DNA from: Bemisia tabaci
Taxonomy: Eukaryota; Arthropoda; Insecta; Hemiptera; Aleyrodidae
Length of the DNA: 64,000 nt
Direction of reading: 5' to 3'
Assembly: GCF_918797505.1 (NCBI RefSeq)
Contig: NC_092794.1
Span: forward strand, 496,001-560,000
Part shown: positions 1-13,100 of the stretch, in pieces
Layout of the letters: each line of letters opens with the position of its first letter
How positions within the stretch are numbered: position 1 is the first letter of the stretch
Made by a program: the position numbers and the translations under genes
Notes under the pieces: generated by a model
Told to the model about the DNA's origin: nothing
Database searches by the model: none
Seen by the model: only the letters and a program-made list of their open reading frames with translations

Positions 1-50
1 GTGTGCGTGTGTTGTGTGTGTGAGAGGGTGCGTGTGTGTGTGTGTGTTAA
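1..50. repeat. GT-rich microsatellite
   Basis: Alternating G/T sequence with a few interruptions runs from the window edge into the TTAGG tract. It is simple-sequence DNA with no coding content. Confidence 0.85.
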
Positions 51-75
51 GTTAGGTTAGGTTAGGTTAGGTTAG
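51..75 (+). repeat. Short interstitial (TTAGG)n tract
   Basis: Five uninterrupted GTTAG units are directly visible. TTAGG is the telomeric repeat of most arthropods, so this supports an arthropod source. The tract is too short, and too deep inside genic DNA, to be a telomere. Confidence 0.8.
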
Positions 76-977
76 TTTTACAACAATACACAAATCCAGT
101 GGCCCCACAACTATTGTTGCACAAGACTGTGTGTGTGTGTATGTGTATGCTTGACGCCCTATTAGTTATCGTGTATAGAATTTCGTTTGGCATCATTAAT
201 GGCGTTAATCTTGCATAAAAATTTGCGAATTTCAGAATTTTTGCCATCTGCGACGTGTGAACTATTCAATCGAAACAGAAAAAGTCGTTTTTGGAAAAAC
301 CTCAACGTTACGGCAATCATTTAGAGCTTGTCACATCGTTGCCACGTCTCTCCTGACTGTTGCTGACAGTTGCGCGGGACAATGAGTCTAGTGCGTGAAA
401 AAGTTATTGATGGAGCAAAAAATAAATTGACCTATTTTTTTCTCAAATTCAAAAGCATTACCTATCATCTCCTATAAAGTTTTCTCGAGTAATCACTCTA
501 GATATGCTGCAACATTGATTTAAAGTCAAGAACCAGGCAAAGGGGACACGCAAATTTGAGACAAATGTAGGCAATTTGCACATTCAAAGTTCTCCTAAAT
601 TTTTATTCCAGTCCAAATGAAGTGGAAATTAGTATGTAATAGTCATCAATAGTGTGGAAAATGAGAAAAAAATTTGATCTGTCCACGTTTCTCAGATTAT
701 GACGATTAAAATAGCTCGGGACACTATATTAGATGCTTATTTGAATTCACCCAGCTGTTGAATAAACTCTGAACTCTGTCAAGCAATTAATTCTCTCTTT
801 CAAGACTACATTCCTTTTTTTTGTCAAGCAACGAGCACCTTATTCAAAATGTCTGAGCTGGTTATATTATGTTTTTCCTTAGATGTACTTGTAGATCAGA
901 GGTAATATTACCGGTTTGTTGGTGTGCTGTATAATAACTGAAAGAGACTGATAATATAATAATCTTTATATTTTCAG

Positions 978-1102
978 GGAGTGAAATTACATTATGTTGA
1001 AGCCGGAAGTCGAGCAGATCCAGTGTTGTTGTTCCTTCACGGATTTCCTGACTTTTGGATTGGATGGCGGGCTCAAATTGGGGAATTTGCCAAATCCCAC
1101 CG
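978..1102 (+). CDS. EPHX4-like: Hydrolase exon with the HGXP oxyanion motif
   Basis: The acceptor is a TTTTCAG tract ending at 977 and the donor is GT at 1103. The exon begins in phase 0, at a Gly-Val-Lys-Leu-His-Tyr segment typical of the first beta strands of EPHX proteins, and ends two bases into an Arg codon. It encodes HGFPDFW. Its start in mid-domain shows that at least one exon lies further upstream. Confidence 0.9.
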
Positions 1103-4100
1103 GTAGTCATTATCTACTCTCTTTGATTTTTTACTATTAGACGGTGTTTTCAACGTATTTAACATATCGATGGCTAAACATAGAAACTATGTGCTCTGCT
1201 TTGTGGTGGCAACCAAAGTTTTTCCATCAAGCGTTATTTGTTATATTATTCTATTGTAATCAGAAAGTACGGGAAATGGTGATCAAACTTGCTGCCAAAA
1301 AGTCTAAAAGTAGCCCAGCCTTGTGTGAAAGACGAACATCTGAAATTAGGGGACATAGCTCCTCCCTTCAAAATACTAGTAGTCCAGGCATATTAGATCA
1401 AAAATCGGCGATTAGAAAAAAAAATTTATATATAAGGTTTTATGTGCCCAAGTTGTTCATTGGGGTGCCAGGGACTCCCGGCAAAAAGTCCCCAAGAATC
1501 CCCTGTACGCTCGACCCCCCGCCCCCCCTAAACCCCCAAAAAATCGACCTTTCCTCGGTTTTTCGTAAATATCTCAAAAAGAATTGGTTTTAGCGAAAAA
1601 TGAGTTAGCTAGTGAATAAAAGTTCATAAAATTTCCAATAAAAATGATTTCTATGAATTTTTTTGTAAAACGACTTTGAACCCCTCAAAATGGCTGCCGA
1701 AAAAACGGACATTTACGGAAATTTCAGTTTTTTCCCGAAAATGCCCATTTTTCTTTAAAACGGCTGCTCTCATGTAAAAGTTAATGGCGGATTCTGAAAG
1801 AGCGTTGAATTTCACATCAGAAATGATTAACATCGATCATTTTAGACTCACAGTCGATCTACGGAAATACGATATATCGAAGCTCTTCCGCCCGGGCCTA
1901 ACAAATCAAGTACTGGGTAGTTAAACATTTGCGGCCGGGGTTCTAATGACACTAAAGTCATACTTTTTTCACTCGGGGGTCGTTTGTATTAGCCTTTTAC
2001 TCCTTTTTAAGGCCATTATCGAAGGGAAGGGAGTAGTGATTGTGGGGGGGGGGGGGGGTGTCACCCATTACCCTTCCTCCGCTTAGCCGCGCAACGGTTT
2101 AACATACAGGAACGATGAGCATGGTCCAAGCCTGCGAAGACGTCGATGTGAAAAGATGAGGCCACGTTTTTTGTTTTGTCTTCGCATTGTCGCATTTTGG
2201 AGGAATCGTAGCTGCCAAATGACAGAAAAATGATTAATGCTGAAATACATGGCCCGAGCGTGAGGAGTGGAGGGACATTATACCTAGCAACACTGGACGA
2301 GCCCTTCTTATCTAGAACTCGGGGGGCTTATATGTAGCTCGTACAGGGGCTTCGGTTTCATAAAAATTCCCCTTTCGCCTCTCGTTGCCCCCCATCGAAT
2401 TTATCTCGTCGGGCTCCTTCCTATGTTTTGCGATTTGCGATTAGTTCGAGAACTGATCTCTAGCAGTTGCACGGACTTCCACCCTCGATCCGCGTTGTGG
2501 CTGTGTCATTCTTATTCCAAGCATATTATATATCTGCATATTTATTATCATATTATTAATAGGCAGCGTCCGATTAATATATATCGGACTTTATCATGCA
2601 AATAAAAATATCGAAAGTTTGAACGAACATCGTTTCATCAGGTTTAAAAAAGGTGCAGTCACGGCTAAAACAAGTAGTCTCGAAATTCTACCGCCGACAG
2701 AAGATGCCGCCAAATTGCACGGTTTTAGAGCATTCCTTCAAATTCAAACGTGGCTCGGTAATGCACTCTCGCCTTTAAATTGGGGGTGGAAATTGGATCC
2801 GCAGCTTACTCCTGTACGAACCACTTTAGGGCCTGCACCTAAACAAGTTTTGGACGCAATTTTTTGTGGCTGTGTTAAGGGTTGAAGAAAATCGTGCGGG
2901 TGTAGAAAAACAGGCCTGAAATGTTCAAACGTTTGCTTGCATTGCAACGGCATCTCGTGTGATAACTCGCTTGTGCTTAATACAGACGAGTAAGAAGAAG
3001 AAAAGGTCAATATGGATGACGCGAGGGCAACACTAGAATTGAGCGGCAATAAGGCGGAAGAAGAAGGAGAAGAAGATAAACAAGAAAAAGAGATGGAAAA
3101 GAAGAGAGAAAAAGTTGTAAGCAATTACGCACTTAGGCCAAAAAGACGACGATTATTTTAAGACTTTTCTCTAAGTTTTACAGCTGGACATTCCTTCAAA
3201 AAAGTTATTTGGCAACCACTTGCTCTCGAATAAGTAATTGTAATTAATTAGAATACACTGCTTTACAATGATTATTAAGTGAAACAAATCGAAAATATTA
3301 TTTGTGATTAATATACTGATCATTTGTTCTTTAGCACGGTTTTATAATTGACTCTATTCAAGCTCAAAGTAGTACATGAACACCTTACGCTTAAAAAGAT
3401 AATCATTCAAAAAATCTGAGTCCCCCCCCCCCCCCCGCTTACAACCATCTGCACTGGAGCTGGAGGTATCGAAGTGAAAAAGTGAACATTTAAAAATGTG
3501 TTTTATTGCTTTACTAGAGACAAATCGAAGTGAAAAAGAGGAATCTTTTAATTATAAACTAATGCTCTATTTCTATTTTTCAGCCCCCCCCCCCCCCCAA
3601 CTCTCAATGCACAATTTCTGTTTTCTGGATGGGAGAATCCCGACTCTCCTCCCCCTTCAGATGCATTACGCGATAATTGAACGCTTCCTTGCTCCAGCAG
3701 AACCGTAAACTTTTTTTTTTTTTTTTTTTTTTCTGTTGTTTTATGGCTTTGTGTCTAACCGTAAACTTAAATGATTAACTACCCAGTACTTGATTTGTTA
3801 GGCCCGGGCGGAAGAGCTTCGATATATCGTATTTCCGTAGATCGACTGTAAGTCTAAAATGATCGATGTTAATCATTTCTGATGTGAAATTCAACGCTTT
3901 TTCAGAATCCGCCATTAACTTTTACATGAGAGCAGCCGTTTTAAAGAAAAATGGGCATTTTCGGGAAAAAACTGAAATTTCCGTAAATGCCCGTTTTTTC
4001 GGCAGCCATTTTGAGGGGTTCAAAGTCGTTTTACAAAAAAATTCATAGAAATCATTTTTATTGGAAATTTTATGAACTTTTATTCACTAGCTAACTCATT

Positions 4101-7100
4101 TTTCGCTAAAACCAATTCTTTTTGAGATATTTACGAAAAACCGAGGAAAGGTCGATTTTTTGGGGGTTTAGGAGGGGCGGGGGGTCGAGCGTACAGGGGA
4201 TTCTTGGGGACTTTTTGCTGGGAGTCCCTGGCACCCCAATGAACAACTTGGGCACATAAAACCTTATATATAAATTTTTTTTTCTATTTTTCCTATAATG
4301 CCTGGACTATAGGTCCCTTGATGGTTGTAGAGGCTCGAGGAAAAAAATGCTTTTCTCAGTAATGGACAGGAATCTAAATTGGAATTTGAATAGAATCCGA
4401 ATTAGGCAGGTCCTATACCCCCCTAGTCAGGAGGCATACGTAACAAAACATATGTCCCGTGTGCAGATTCGTGAAGGCATATTGTGTGATACATCAATCT
4501 CTTCGCTTTGATGTCTAGAAAAAGAAAATCGATGATGACCATCTCAAATTTCATACAAACTCCCCCAAATTCAAGATGGGAGCCAAAATGCCGGTTTTGG
4601 GGTAAAAAAATTTGAAGTTTGCAAATACGTCGTGTCGGGTGTCGATTCTTATGTATTTTCGATCGTAGAATCCGAATTTTCAGTCAAAAGTTAGCCTAAA
4701 GATTACTTTTAGGCCAAAATCCAAGATGGCATCCAAAAATACCTCTTACGGGTACTAATTTGCCTATTCGGGTCTACATGCATTGTGAGGTATCAATTAT
4801 TAGGTTTACAGGGTCGTAGAGTTCGGAAATGAGGTCCATTTTCCGCTGCGACTCTCAAGAAGCCCTAAAATCAAAGATGGCGCCCAAAATGGCCGCCGAT
4901 CTTACGGATGAAACTGCCATTTAGGGCAGCTGTAACAAACAATACGTTCAAAATTAAGTTTCTTGGGTCAAGAAGTTCGAATAGGAGATCAGATGTTTAC
5001 TCCTACAAAAAATTAAGCCTCCGAATCGAAAATGGCTGCCGACATTGTTGCCAGTTAGAGGCGCAGACCGGTAAAAGACTGATATTAAGGGATTTGCCAA
5101 AGGAGGGGTTTCGATAAGGGCCATTGTTGGGCCCATACCCCGAAATTCTTCAATTCTACGATTGTTTGCTCATTTAAAGTCTAAAGTTTGCGGAATGGAA
5201 CATGATTTGGTCATTTTCGGTCTATTTAGGGGTCTAATACTGGCCGAAACATGAGACTAAAGGCCGATTTTGGCGAGGAATGCGGGGTTTTTGGCTTTCG
5301 ACGCGCTGTTCCATAACGATCCCATCATTGGAAGAGCAAACTTTCCTTCAAGTACGTTCACTAAGGATGTAAGATAGTCACTTTGGCCAATTTTCGTTGA
5401 CGGCAAACCTTGCGCTCAGAGTTAAAACGATATTCTAAGAATTTTCTTGTTTTTCATCGTTATTTAAAATGGCATAAAAAGGGCGACTCATCTTAAACCA
5501 AAAATACATTCCTTGGCCGAAAAAGTACGCAGCTGGTCAAAACCTTCCTCCAAAAAATGTATGGATTAAGGCGTCCCCCCCCCAAAAAAAAAAGAAAAAC
5601 CCGTGTTGCCACATTTTATTGCTTGACATCACAGAAAACCTCGTAATTATTTCAGTATTTGGAGGCTGTTCTTCGTCGAGCAAATTCAGCAAAGTTCAAA
5701 ACCCTCGATTTTTCTTACGTTACGATCGCATGATTAGTGATTATATAAATGCAATTATCCATCATTATTTTGTTTATTACATGTATGTATCTATAGAGAC
5801 TCCCATCGTGGCGAGGCATTCCCACATATCATGGGTAAAAATCGAGAAAAATGCAACATTGAAATGAAAATGAGAATTATACTATCATCGCGCAGAGAAT
5901 GGTTGAGCTTATCCAAAACTAAAAATTCATTGCAAGAAAAAGTGTAATATCGGTTAAAAGGCAAAACGACATAGAACATGGTCTTATCCGGGTGGTATTA
6001 CCTGTGCAAAGTGGGCGATAGAGTCGTCGACTGCTGAGCTCATATTGCATCTCTCATTTGTTGCCTCACTCTGCCGTGATAGCGAAGAGAGCAGTAAAGT
6101 GCAAAAATGAAGTTTTGAGAAAACAGGCTCAGAAGCTTCTTACCGGAAAATTTTATTGAAGGGAGCCTCCGTTCTTTTTCATATTGCCACTAAAAATGTC
6201 CGAAAGACTCCTAGAAATCGGGTTGGATGATTAAAAATCGACTGATTTTATTTCAATTACATAAGAAAGGCATTTTTCATTTTCATGCTAGGTTATTGTT
6301 AAGCAAGACAGCCGTAAGTGCTATCTTCTGCATGCTTTCATGGTTGCGTTTTGGATACACAACAAACTCATTCTCAAATTAGAAATTGTCAGAAGACGCT
6401 TTACTTGAAAGCACTGTTTTCATTGGCTCTCAGGAGAAACAGTGAAATGCTGGCATGCCTAAAACTAAGTCATTTTTTGCGCACTTACGGCTTTTTCATA
6501 TGTCTCGTTTTGATATAATTAAGATAAATTTTGCTGTTTTAGCAATTTCAATGATTTCATCGAAAAGAATTTGGACGAATTTTGAAGGAAACTCGATTTC
6601 GAAAATTTGACACTAACTGCTCTCTTCACTATCACGGCAGCACTCATTACAGACGTAAGTCTGAGCCAGAAAAACCAAGCGTTTGCTAGATTAGGTAATA
6701 TGCGTCATTTCTCGAAAATTATGAAATGGCAGCTCCAAACAAGAGATCTGATGCAGGAGACAGAGAATCTGACGAAGGAGCTACTGATGAGGAAGCGGTG
6801 AGGAGGGAGTGAGGGAAACCAATGGTTTCAAATTATTTTTAGGAAGCAGAATTCTGATCGATCGCAGGCAATGACAATGGCGGGGGCAGGGATTGTCAGC
6901 GTCATTTCTCCAAAATTATGAAATGGCAGCTCCAAACAAGAGATCTGATGCAGGAGACAGAGAACCTGATGAAGGAGCTACTGATGAGGAAGCGGTGAGG
7001 AGGGAGTGAGGGAAACCAATGGTTTCAAATTATTTTTAGGAAGCAGAATTCTGATCGATTGCAGGCAATGACAATGGCTGGGGCAGGGATTGTCAGGGTG

Positions 7101-10100
7101 GTGAAAAATCAGCATTAAGAACTTGTGATTCTGACACATGGCTTATTTTTTTTTCGGATCTCAGATCACGGTCAATGACTCAAAGTTGCGTCTTCGTGGG
7201 CAAATATCGTGTACAAAATTCGTAAGATAATGGGTCACCTACTAAGCCAAAATTTTAAAACAATTATTACTAACACAAAATATAATCTACTTGCATCACT
7301 GAATACTGTAATTCGAGTCTTACATATTTATTTCAAAATGCGCATATTCTGAGAAAGTGGCTGAAATCTTTGGCCAACTCGGATTCTTCGGGAACGCCGC
7401 GCCCCGATGGGAGTCCCAATAGATACATACATGTAATAAACAAAATAATGATGGATAATTGCATTTATATAATCACTAATCATGCGATCGTAACGTATGA
7501 AAAATCGAGGGTTTTGAACTTTGCTGAATGTGCTCGACGAAGAACAGCCTCCAAATACTGAAATAATTACGAGGTTTTCTGTGATGTCAAGCAATAAAAT
7601 GTGGCAACACAGGTTTTTCTTTTTTTTTTGGGGGGGGGGAGGCCTTAATCCATAAATTTTTTGGAGGAAGGTTTTGACCAGCTGCGTACTTTTTCGGCCA
7701 AGGAATGTATTTCTGGTTTAAGATGAGTCGCCCTTTTTATGCCATTTTAAATAACGATGAAAAACAAGAAAATTCTTAGAATATCGTTTTAACTCTGAGC
7801 GCAAGGTTTGCCGTCAACGAAAATTGGCCAAAGTGACTATCTTACATCCTTAGTGAACGTACTTGAAGGAAAGTTTGCTCTTCCAATGATGGGATCGTTA
7901 TGGAACAGCGCGTCGAAAGCCAAAAACCCCGCATTCCTCGCCAAAATCGGCCTTTAGTCTCATGTTTCGGCCAGTATTAGACCCCTAAATAGACCGAAAA
8001 TGACCAAATCATGTTCCATTCCGCAAACTTTAGACTTTAAATGAGCAAACAATCGTAGAATTGAAGAATTTCGGGGTATGGGCCCAACAATGGCCCTTAT
8101 CGAAACCCCTCCTTTGGCAAATCCCTTAATATCAGTCTTTTACCGGTCTGCGCCTCTAACTGGCAACAATGTCGGCAGCCATTTTCGATTCGGAGGCTTA
8201 ATTTTTTGTAGGAGTAAACATCTGATCTCCTATTCGAACTTCTTGACCCAAGAAACTTAATTTTGAACGTATTGTTTGTTACAGCTGCCCTAAATGGCAG
8301 TTTCATCCGTAAGATCGGCGGCCATTTTGGGCGCCATCTTTGATTTTAGGGCTTCTTGAGAGTCGCAGCGGAAAATGGACCTCATTTCCGAACTCTACGA
8401 CCCTGTAAACCTAATAATTGATACCTCACAATGCATGTAGACCCGAATAGGCAAATTAGTACCCGTAAGAGGTATTTTTGGATGCCATCTTGGATTTTGG
8501 CCTAAAAGTAATCTTTAGGCTAACTTTTGACTGAAAATTCGGATTCTACGATCGAAAATACATAAGAATCGACACCCGACACGACGTATTTGCAAACTTC
8601 AAATTTTTTTACCTGTTCCGTATTGGCTATATTTTCGATTGATATTGCAGCTGAAATTGAGAGGAAGTAGTTTAGCTTTCAGCCGATAGATCGCGTTGAG
8701 ATCGCCGGCCTGAGAGCTAATAATTTTGTACCTTTTTCCTCATTGATTTGCTCAAATGAAGTCCTCTTTCCTGGACCTTGCTACTTGCCAGATAGATTGT
8801 TAGCATTTTTGACTAAGTAGCCTTTGATTTATTGTGTATTGTATTGTTAGCACTAAGTTGTTCATTTTATTCGCGAGAATTGGCGAGCTTTAGTTTTTGG
8901 TTGCCCGGCCACTGATTCCTCCTAATTGGAGTCTCTGGGACGAGTTACGTAGAGCGAGATTCACAACCCGGCGATAGCTGGATTACAGACAATTTGCATC
9001 TATCTAGCTATTGTCACCTCTTTTGAAGAGAGGCCCGGACCGGACACTGTTGCCTGAGCACGTGCTCCGCGTTTCGTCATTTTTTTGTGATCAATCTTGG
9101 AGTCCTCAAGCCAAAGCTAAAAAGGCATGTTAAGCCTATGGTTTTGAATCTATGAGCCAACTCCTCGGTGCGATCTTTTGATGAGTCAATCTTCGAGAGA
9201 CCCTTTAGACACGGCTAAAAAGGCTTGTTGCGCCTAAGGTCTTGAACCTATAAGGGATCACCTCAAGTGCGACTAAAACCTCCCTTTTTGAATGCTCGCG
9301 AATTCTCGCGAGTGTTAACAGGTGAACCACGTTGCGGTCACCTATAGCCGATTTTTTGTATTGAGCTGCTAAGAAGAGAGCTAAAGTCCAGATAGCCTTG
9401 TTGCGGTTTCTGGCACTTATTTTGAGTTCTTATTCGTCTTAGCCTGGGGCAGGCAAATTCGCGTTTCTTTTTTTGAAGTTTAGTCAGACTGCCATGTTGC
9501 GGCATTTGACCCCAATGTCTTTAGATTTTTCGGGTCGAGTGTTGCAACTATGATGATATACAATTTGATTAGTTTCGCTCTTCTATGCTACTGCAGCTAG
9601 AAGCAGCTTTTTTTTGTTGTTTTATTCTGAGTTGCAACCTCACCCATCTTATTGATTTTTGATCAATTTTGATTTAGGTTCTTATCGAACATTACCCCAA
9701 AACCGGCATTTTGGCCGTCATCTTGAATTTGGGGGGGTTTGTATGAAATTTGAGATGGCCATCATCGATTTTCTTTTTCTAGACATCAAAACGAAGAGAT
9801 TGATGTATCACACAATATGCCTTCACGAATCTGCACACGGGACATATGTTTTGTTACGTATGCCCCCTGACTACCCCCCCCCCCCCAAGGCTGTGCTGAT
9901 CAGGTTTAGGGGGAGGGAGATCTACTTTTCTTAAGTCCGTAACAAGTTAAGGACCCCCTTGTAACTAAATGCAAAGCCCAAGGACTGTCAACTTCGAATT
10001 ACTTCGGGTTGTTTGCATGGAAAAACATATTTTTCTTGAGCCTTCACAAAAATTCGGTGACCTAGTATTTTGTAGAGAGTAAGGTAAGGGGCTAGGTCTC

Positions 10101-13100
10101 TCATTTTTAAGGGTCAGTCATACAGTCAGAGATGGGCTGATTGTGAACGTATCAGAGTCAATTTGAGTTAACATTTTCCATAATTTCTGATTCTGATGGA
10201 ATAGTTTCAAATTTTGATGTAAACCTCGACTTTTGAAGTGAGGACCCCCCTTGTACCTCTCAGGGTGGCCGAGGGAGCTTCTGGGCCATGATATTTGAAT
10301 TCCTGATTGGGGTCGATTACCTTATCATTTCTGCGGTCCTCGATTTTGTCTGACCTAAAATAACTGAGAAAAAGACTGGCATAGGTGGCCTGGGTCACTC
10401 GGTGTACTTAACAGAAAATTTAGTTTAAAATAGTAAGAATAGGAGGTTGTGAGAAAACGTATCTTCTTCTCCGACAAAAAAAATTCGGTACCTACTTTTT
10501 TTGGGCCACAAATCCAGCTGCAGATGGTATTGTAATATTCAATTAAAGTAGAGTTAACTTTCTAGGAGGTATTCAGAACAACAAGCTTCATTACTTTTCA
10601 ATTTTTACTCATTAATACGTCTGTGAGAGGGAATCATCAGATCAGTTTAGGTCTAAACATTGATGTTATTTCTTTTGCCAGACATCACCTGACATCTCAA
10701 GATCAATAAACATGACCTAAAAACTCAATCTAAACGTGTTGAAGGTTAAATTTTTTAAAATATAGCCAACGCATCTAGCATTTTGTATGATCAAATGTTC
10801 TTTTGCAGTCGAAAGTCATCCTCACTAACCCTGAAAATTCCATGACACAAGTTGATCAGCTCAAATCACTGGTTTGAACTGTTGAACTGACATTATGTCC
10901 CCGCAATGGCCTTGTAGAATTTAAGTTCTAATGAAAGTTGTTATTATTTTAATCCAAAAAATGCTCATCATTTCCTTCGGTCATTTCTCTGTTACAAACA
11001 CATATACATGGAAAATGAGAGGAAAGATTGAAGTTGAAACTATCCTTTTTTTTTCTTTTTCTGCGAAACTAATCAATCTTTATCGCAATCTGAAAGCACT
11101 TCCTTTCATCTAGTGGACTGGATTTAAATACAGTTCGTTACTGTCCAAAAAAAAAATTAAAAAAATAAATACAAATAAAAAAAAAAGAGATCAAATTAAG
11201 GTGTGTAAGCACGTATTACAATGACTGTAACACTGTTGATCAAAATGATGCATGTCGGCCGAATCGATGTCGATTGGAATAGTGTTGATCGTATTGCTTT
11301 AAAAATACTGACTTTGTTGATCTGTGTCGATTGAATGGATTTTGATTGAATTACATTTCAATTTTCAATTGAACTGTGTCGAATGAACGGACGTCGACGA
11401 AAACGATGTCGATGTTAAAGTGGTTTTTTTCAAGGATTTTAAATTATTATTTTCGAACAAAGAAAGGGCGGCGTAAACAATGTCGATAAAAAATACTTAA
11501 ATATTAACTATGTCGTTAAAAAATTTTCGATGAAAAGAATGTCGACACCGATTGAATTGTGCTTCTATTTTTCGATTGAATTATGTCAAGTAAACTGACG
11601 TCGATGCACAAAAAGTTTTTTTTCAAGGATTCTAAATTGTCATTTTCGAGCGGAAAAGTATCGATGTAAACAATGCCGATCGAAAATACATTGATAAATA
11701 GTATATCGATGAAAAATTGTTCAATGAAAAGTATGTCAATGAAAAAAATTTCAATCGACGTGTGTTGATCAAAAGAGTGTTGATTGAATTCTTCTTTCAT
11801 TTTTTGATCGACCTGTGTCGAGTGAGCCGATGTCGATCGAAACGACGCCCGAACAAAAATAGGTTTTTCCGAGGATCTTAGATTCTTATCTTCGAGCGAA
11901 TAAGTGTCAATGTAAACAATGTCGATCGAAAATACATTGATAAACAGTATATCGATGAAAAATTGTTCGATGAAAAAATTTTCGATGGAAAGTATGTCGA
12001 TGAGAAAAATGTCGATTGAATCCATGTCGATTGTATTGTGTTTCCATTTCAATCGACTTGTGTCAATGATTCTTATCCACCCTTTTAAGTAGGTGTATGA
12101 TGGGTAAGTTACTCACCAAAATAATTAAGAAAATGTAATGGCAAGTATTTTAAAATCACCGAAGAAATTCACGAGTTTTGTAATACAGTACGTAAATTAC
12201 CAACACTTTCACTCATGATTATACATAGCTTTCATCAGAATTGCAAGCTGAGCCCGAATGTGTCGAAATAAAGTGAATATTCAAAAATGTCAAAAAATTG
12301 GTTAGCAAACTTTTGGCTACCAGTAAAATGACAGCCTCTTGACAAGATGCGGATGATTAGGTGAGGACCCTACATGGACTTAATGGGGACAAAACCACTG
12401 TTCAGTCCACTGGACCGGCCGGTTCCATGCCAAGAAACCGCTGGGTCCAGTCCGTGGCTTGAACCCAGCGGCTCCTTGCCTGGATCAGACGTTTCAATAT
12501 GTTGTTTGCACAAAAGTGCCCCAATTTTCACTCTGCTTAACCTAATTGCCCAGGCTTTATTTTTACGCACGATCTGGCACAATATCTGTGCTCAAACTTC
12601 TATTTTCATACCACACCACTACTGCCCCTGGTTCAGCAAAGCCACCCCTTGCTATTTGCGTGCCACATTCCATATATCTGCAATCAGTTGCAATAACATG
12701 AACCCCCCCCCCCCCCATGTGCCATCTCACGTAATCTCCGGTAAAGATCCACTCAAGATCATGGCGATTTATGTAGCTCTTAGGGCCCAAAAGGACGACA
12801 CTGTGAAAAACGAATATCACTAGAAAAGTGCCGCTGCCAACCTATGCATCGGGAAGATTATTCAATATGGCCGACAGCGCTTTACAAACAAGCGTTTTTA
12901 ACGATTAAAACTTTGAAACTTAGAAAATGTTAGCGAATTTAAAGTTTTATACGTGCTTTTATAATTTTTGATGAGTGTAAATAGTCGAAATGTGATAATT
13001 TGTACCACTAGATAATTCTAGTTCACAGGTTGGCTCCCTTTTTGGGCCCCAAGAGCTACATGACCTGATCAAACCTAACCTCCAAATTTTCGAGTTGTCT

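Larger units (their letters stand above)
1..977. other. Non-coding flank or intron upstream of the first visible hydrolase exon
   Basis: This stretch should be intron of the epoxide hydrolase gene, because the exon starting at 978 begins in mid-protein behind a splice acceptor. I see no exon in it that matches the missing N-terminus. It opens with a GT-rich microsatellite (1-50) followed by five GTTAG units, has a second short GT tract near 129-150, and is otherwise plain AT-rich sequence. Confidence 0.6.
4424..9873. mobile_element. Giant foldback element with 1.4-kb inverted arms, interrupted by a solo LTR
   Basis: The left arm 4424-5825 is the reverse complement of 7385-9873 once the LTR insertion at 8614-9691 is removed (about 1402 versus 1406 bp). 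Both ends read TAGTCAGG outward and abut runs of C (4418-4423 and 9874-9886), so the target duplication is probably CCCCCC. Each arm contains degenerate subrepeats about 150-155 bp apart, marked by CAAGATGGC-like cores near 4568, 4723, 4873 and 5028. This is like the internally repetitive arms of Drosophila FB elements. The 1.56-kb loop (5826-7384) carries a 197-bp tandem duplication. No intact transposase is visible. Decayed relatives occur at about 28310-28560 and 59490-61745. Confidence 0.85.

Noticed and set aside
1..75. TTAGG repeats as a chromosome end
   Set aside because: There are only five units, and they are followed by gene and transposon sequence, so this is an interstitial tract.
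1144..1593. 149-codon open frame just after the first hydrolase exon
   Set aside because: It straddles the boundary between intron and foldback arm and has no recognisable domain.
11516..12052. 178-codon open frame on the - strand, the longest in the window
   Set aside because: It consists of Ile/Asp/Phe repeats produced by the TCGAT satellite-like array.
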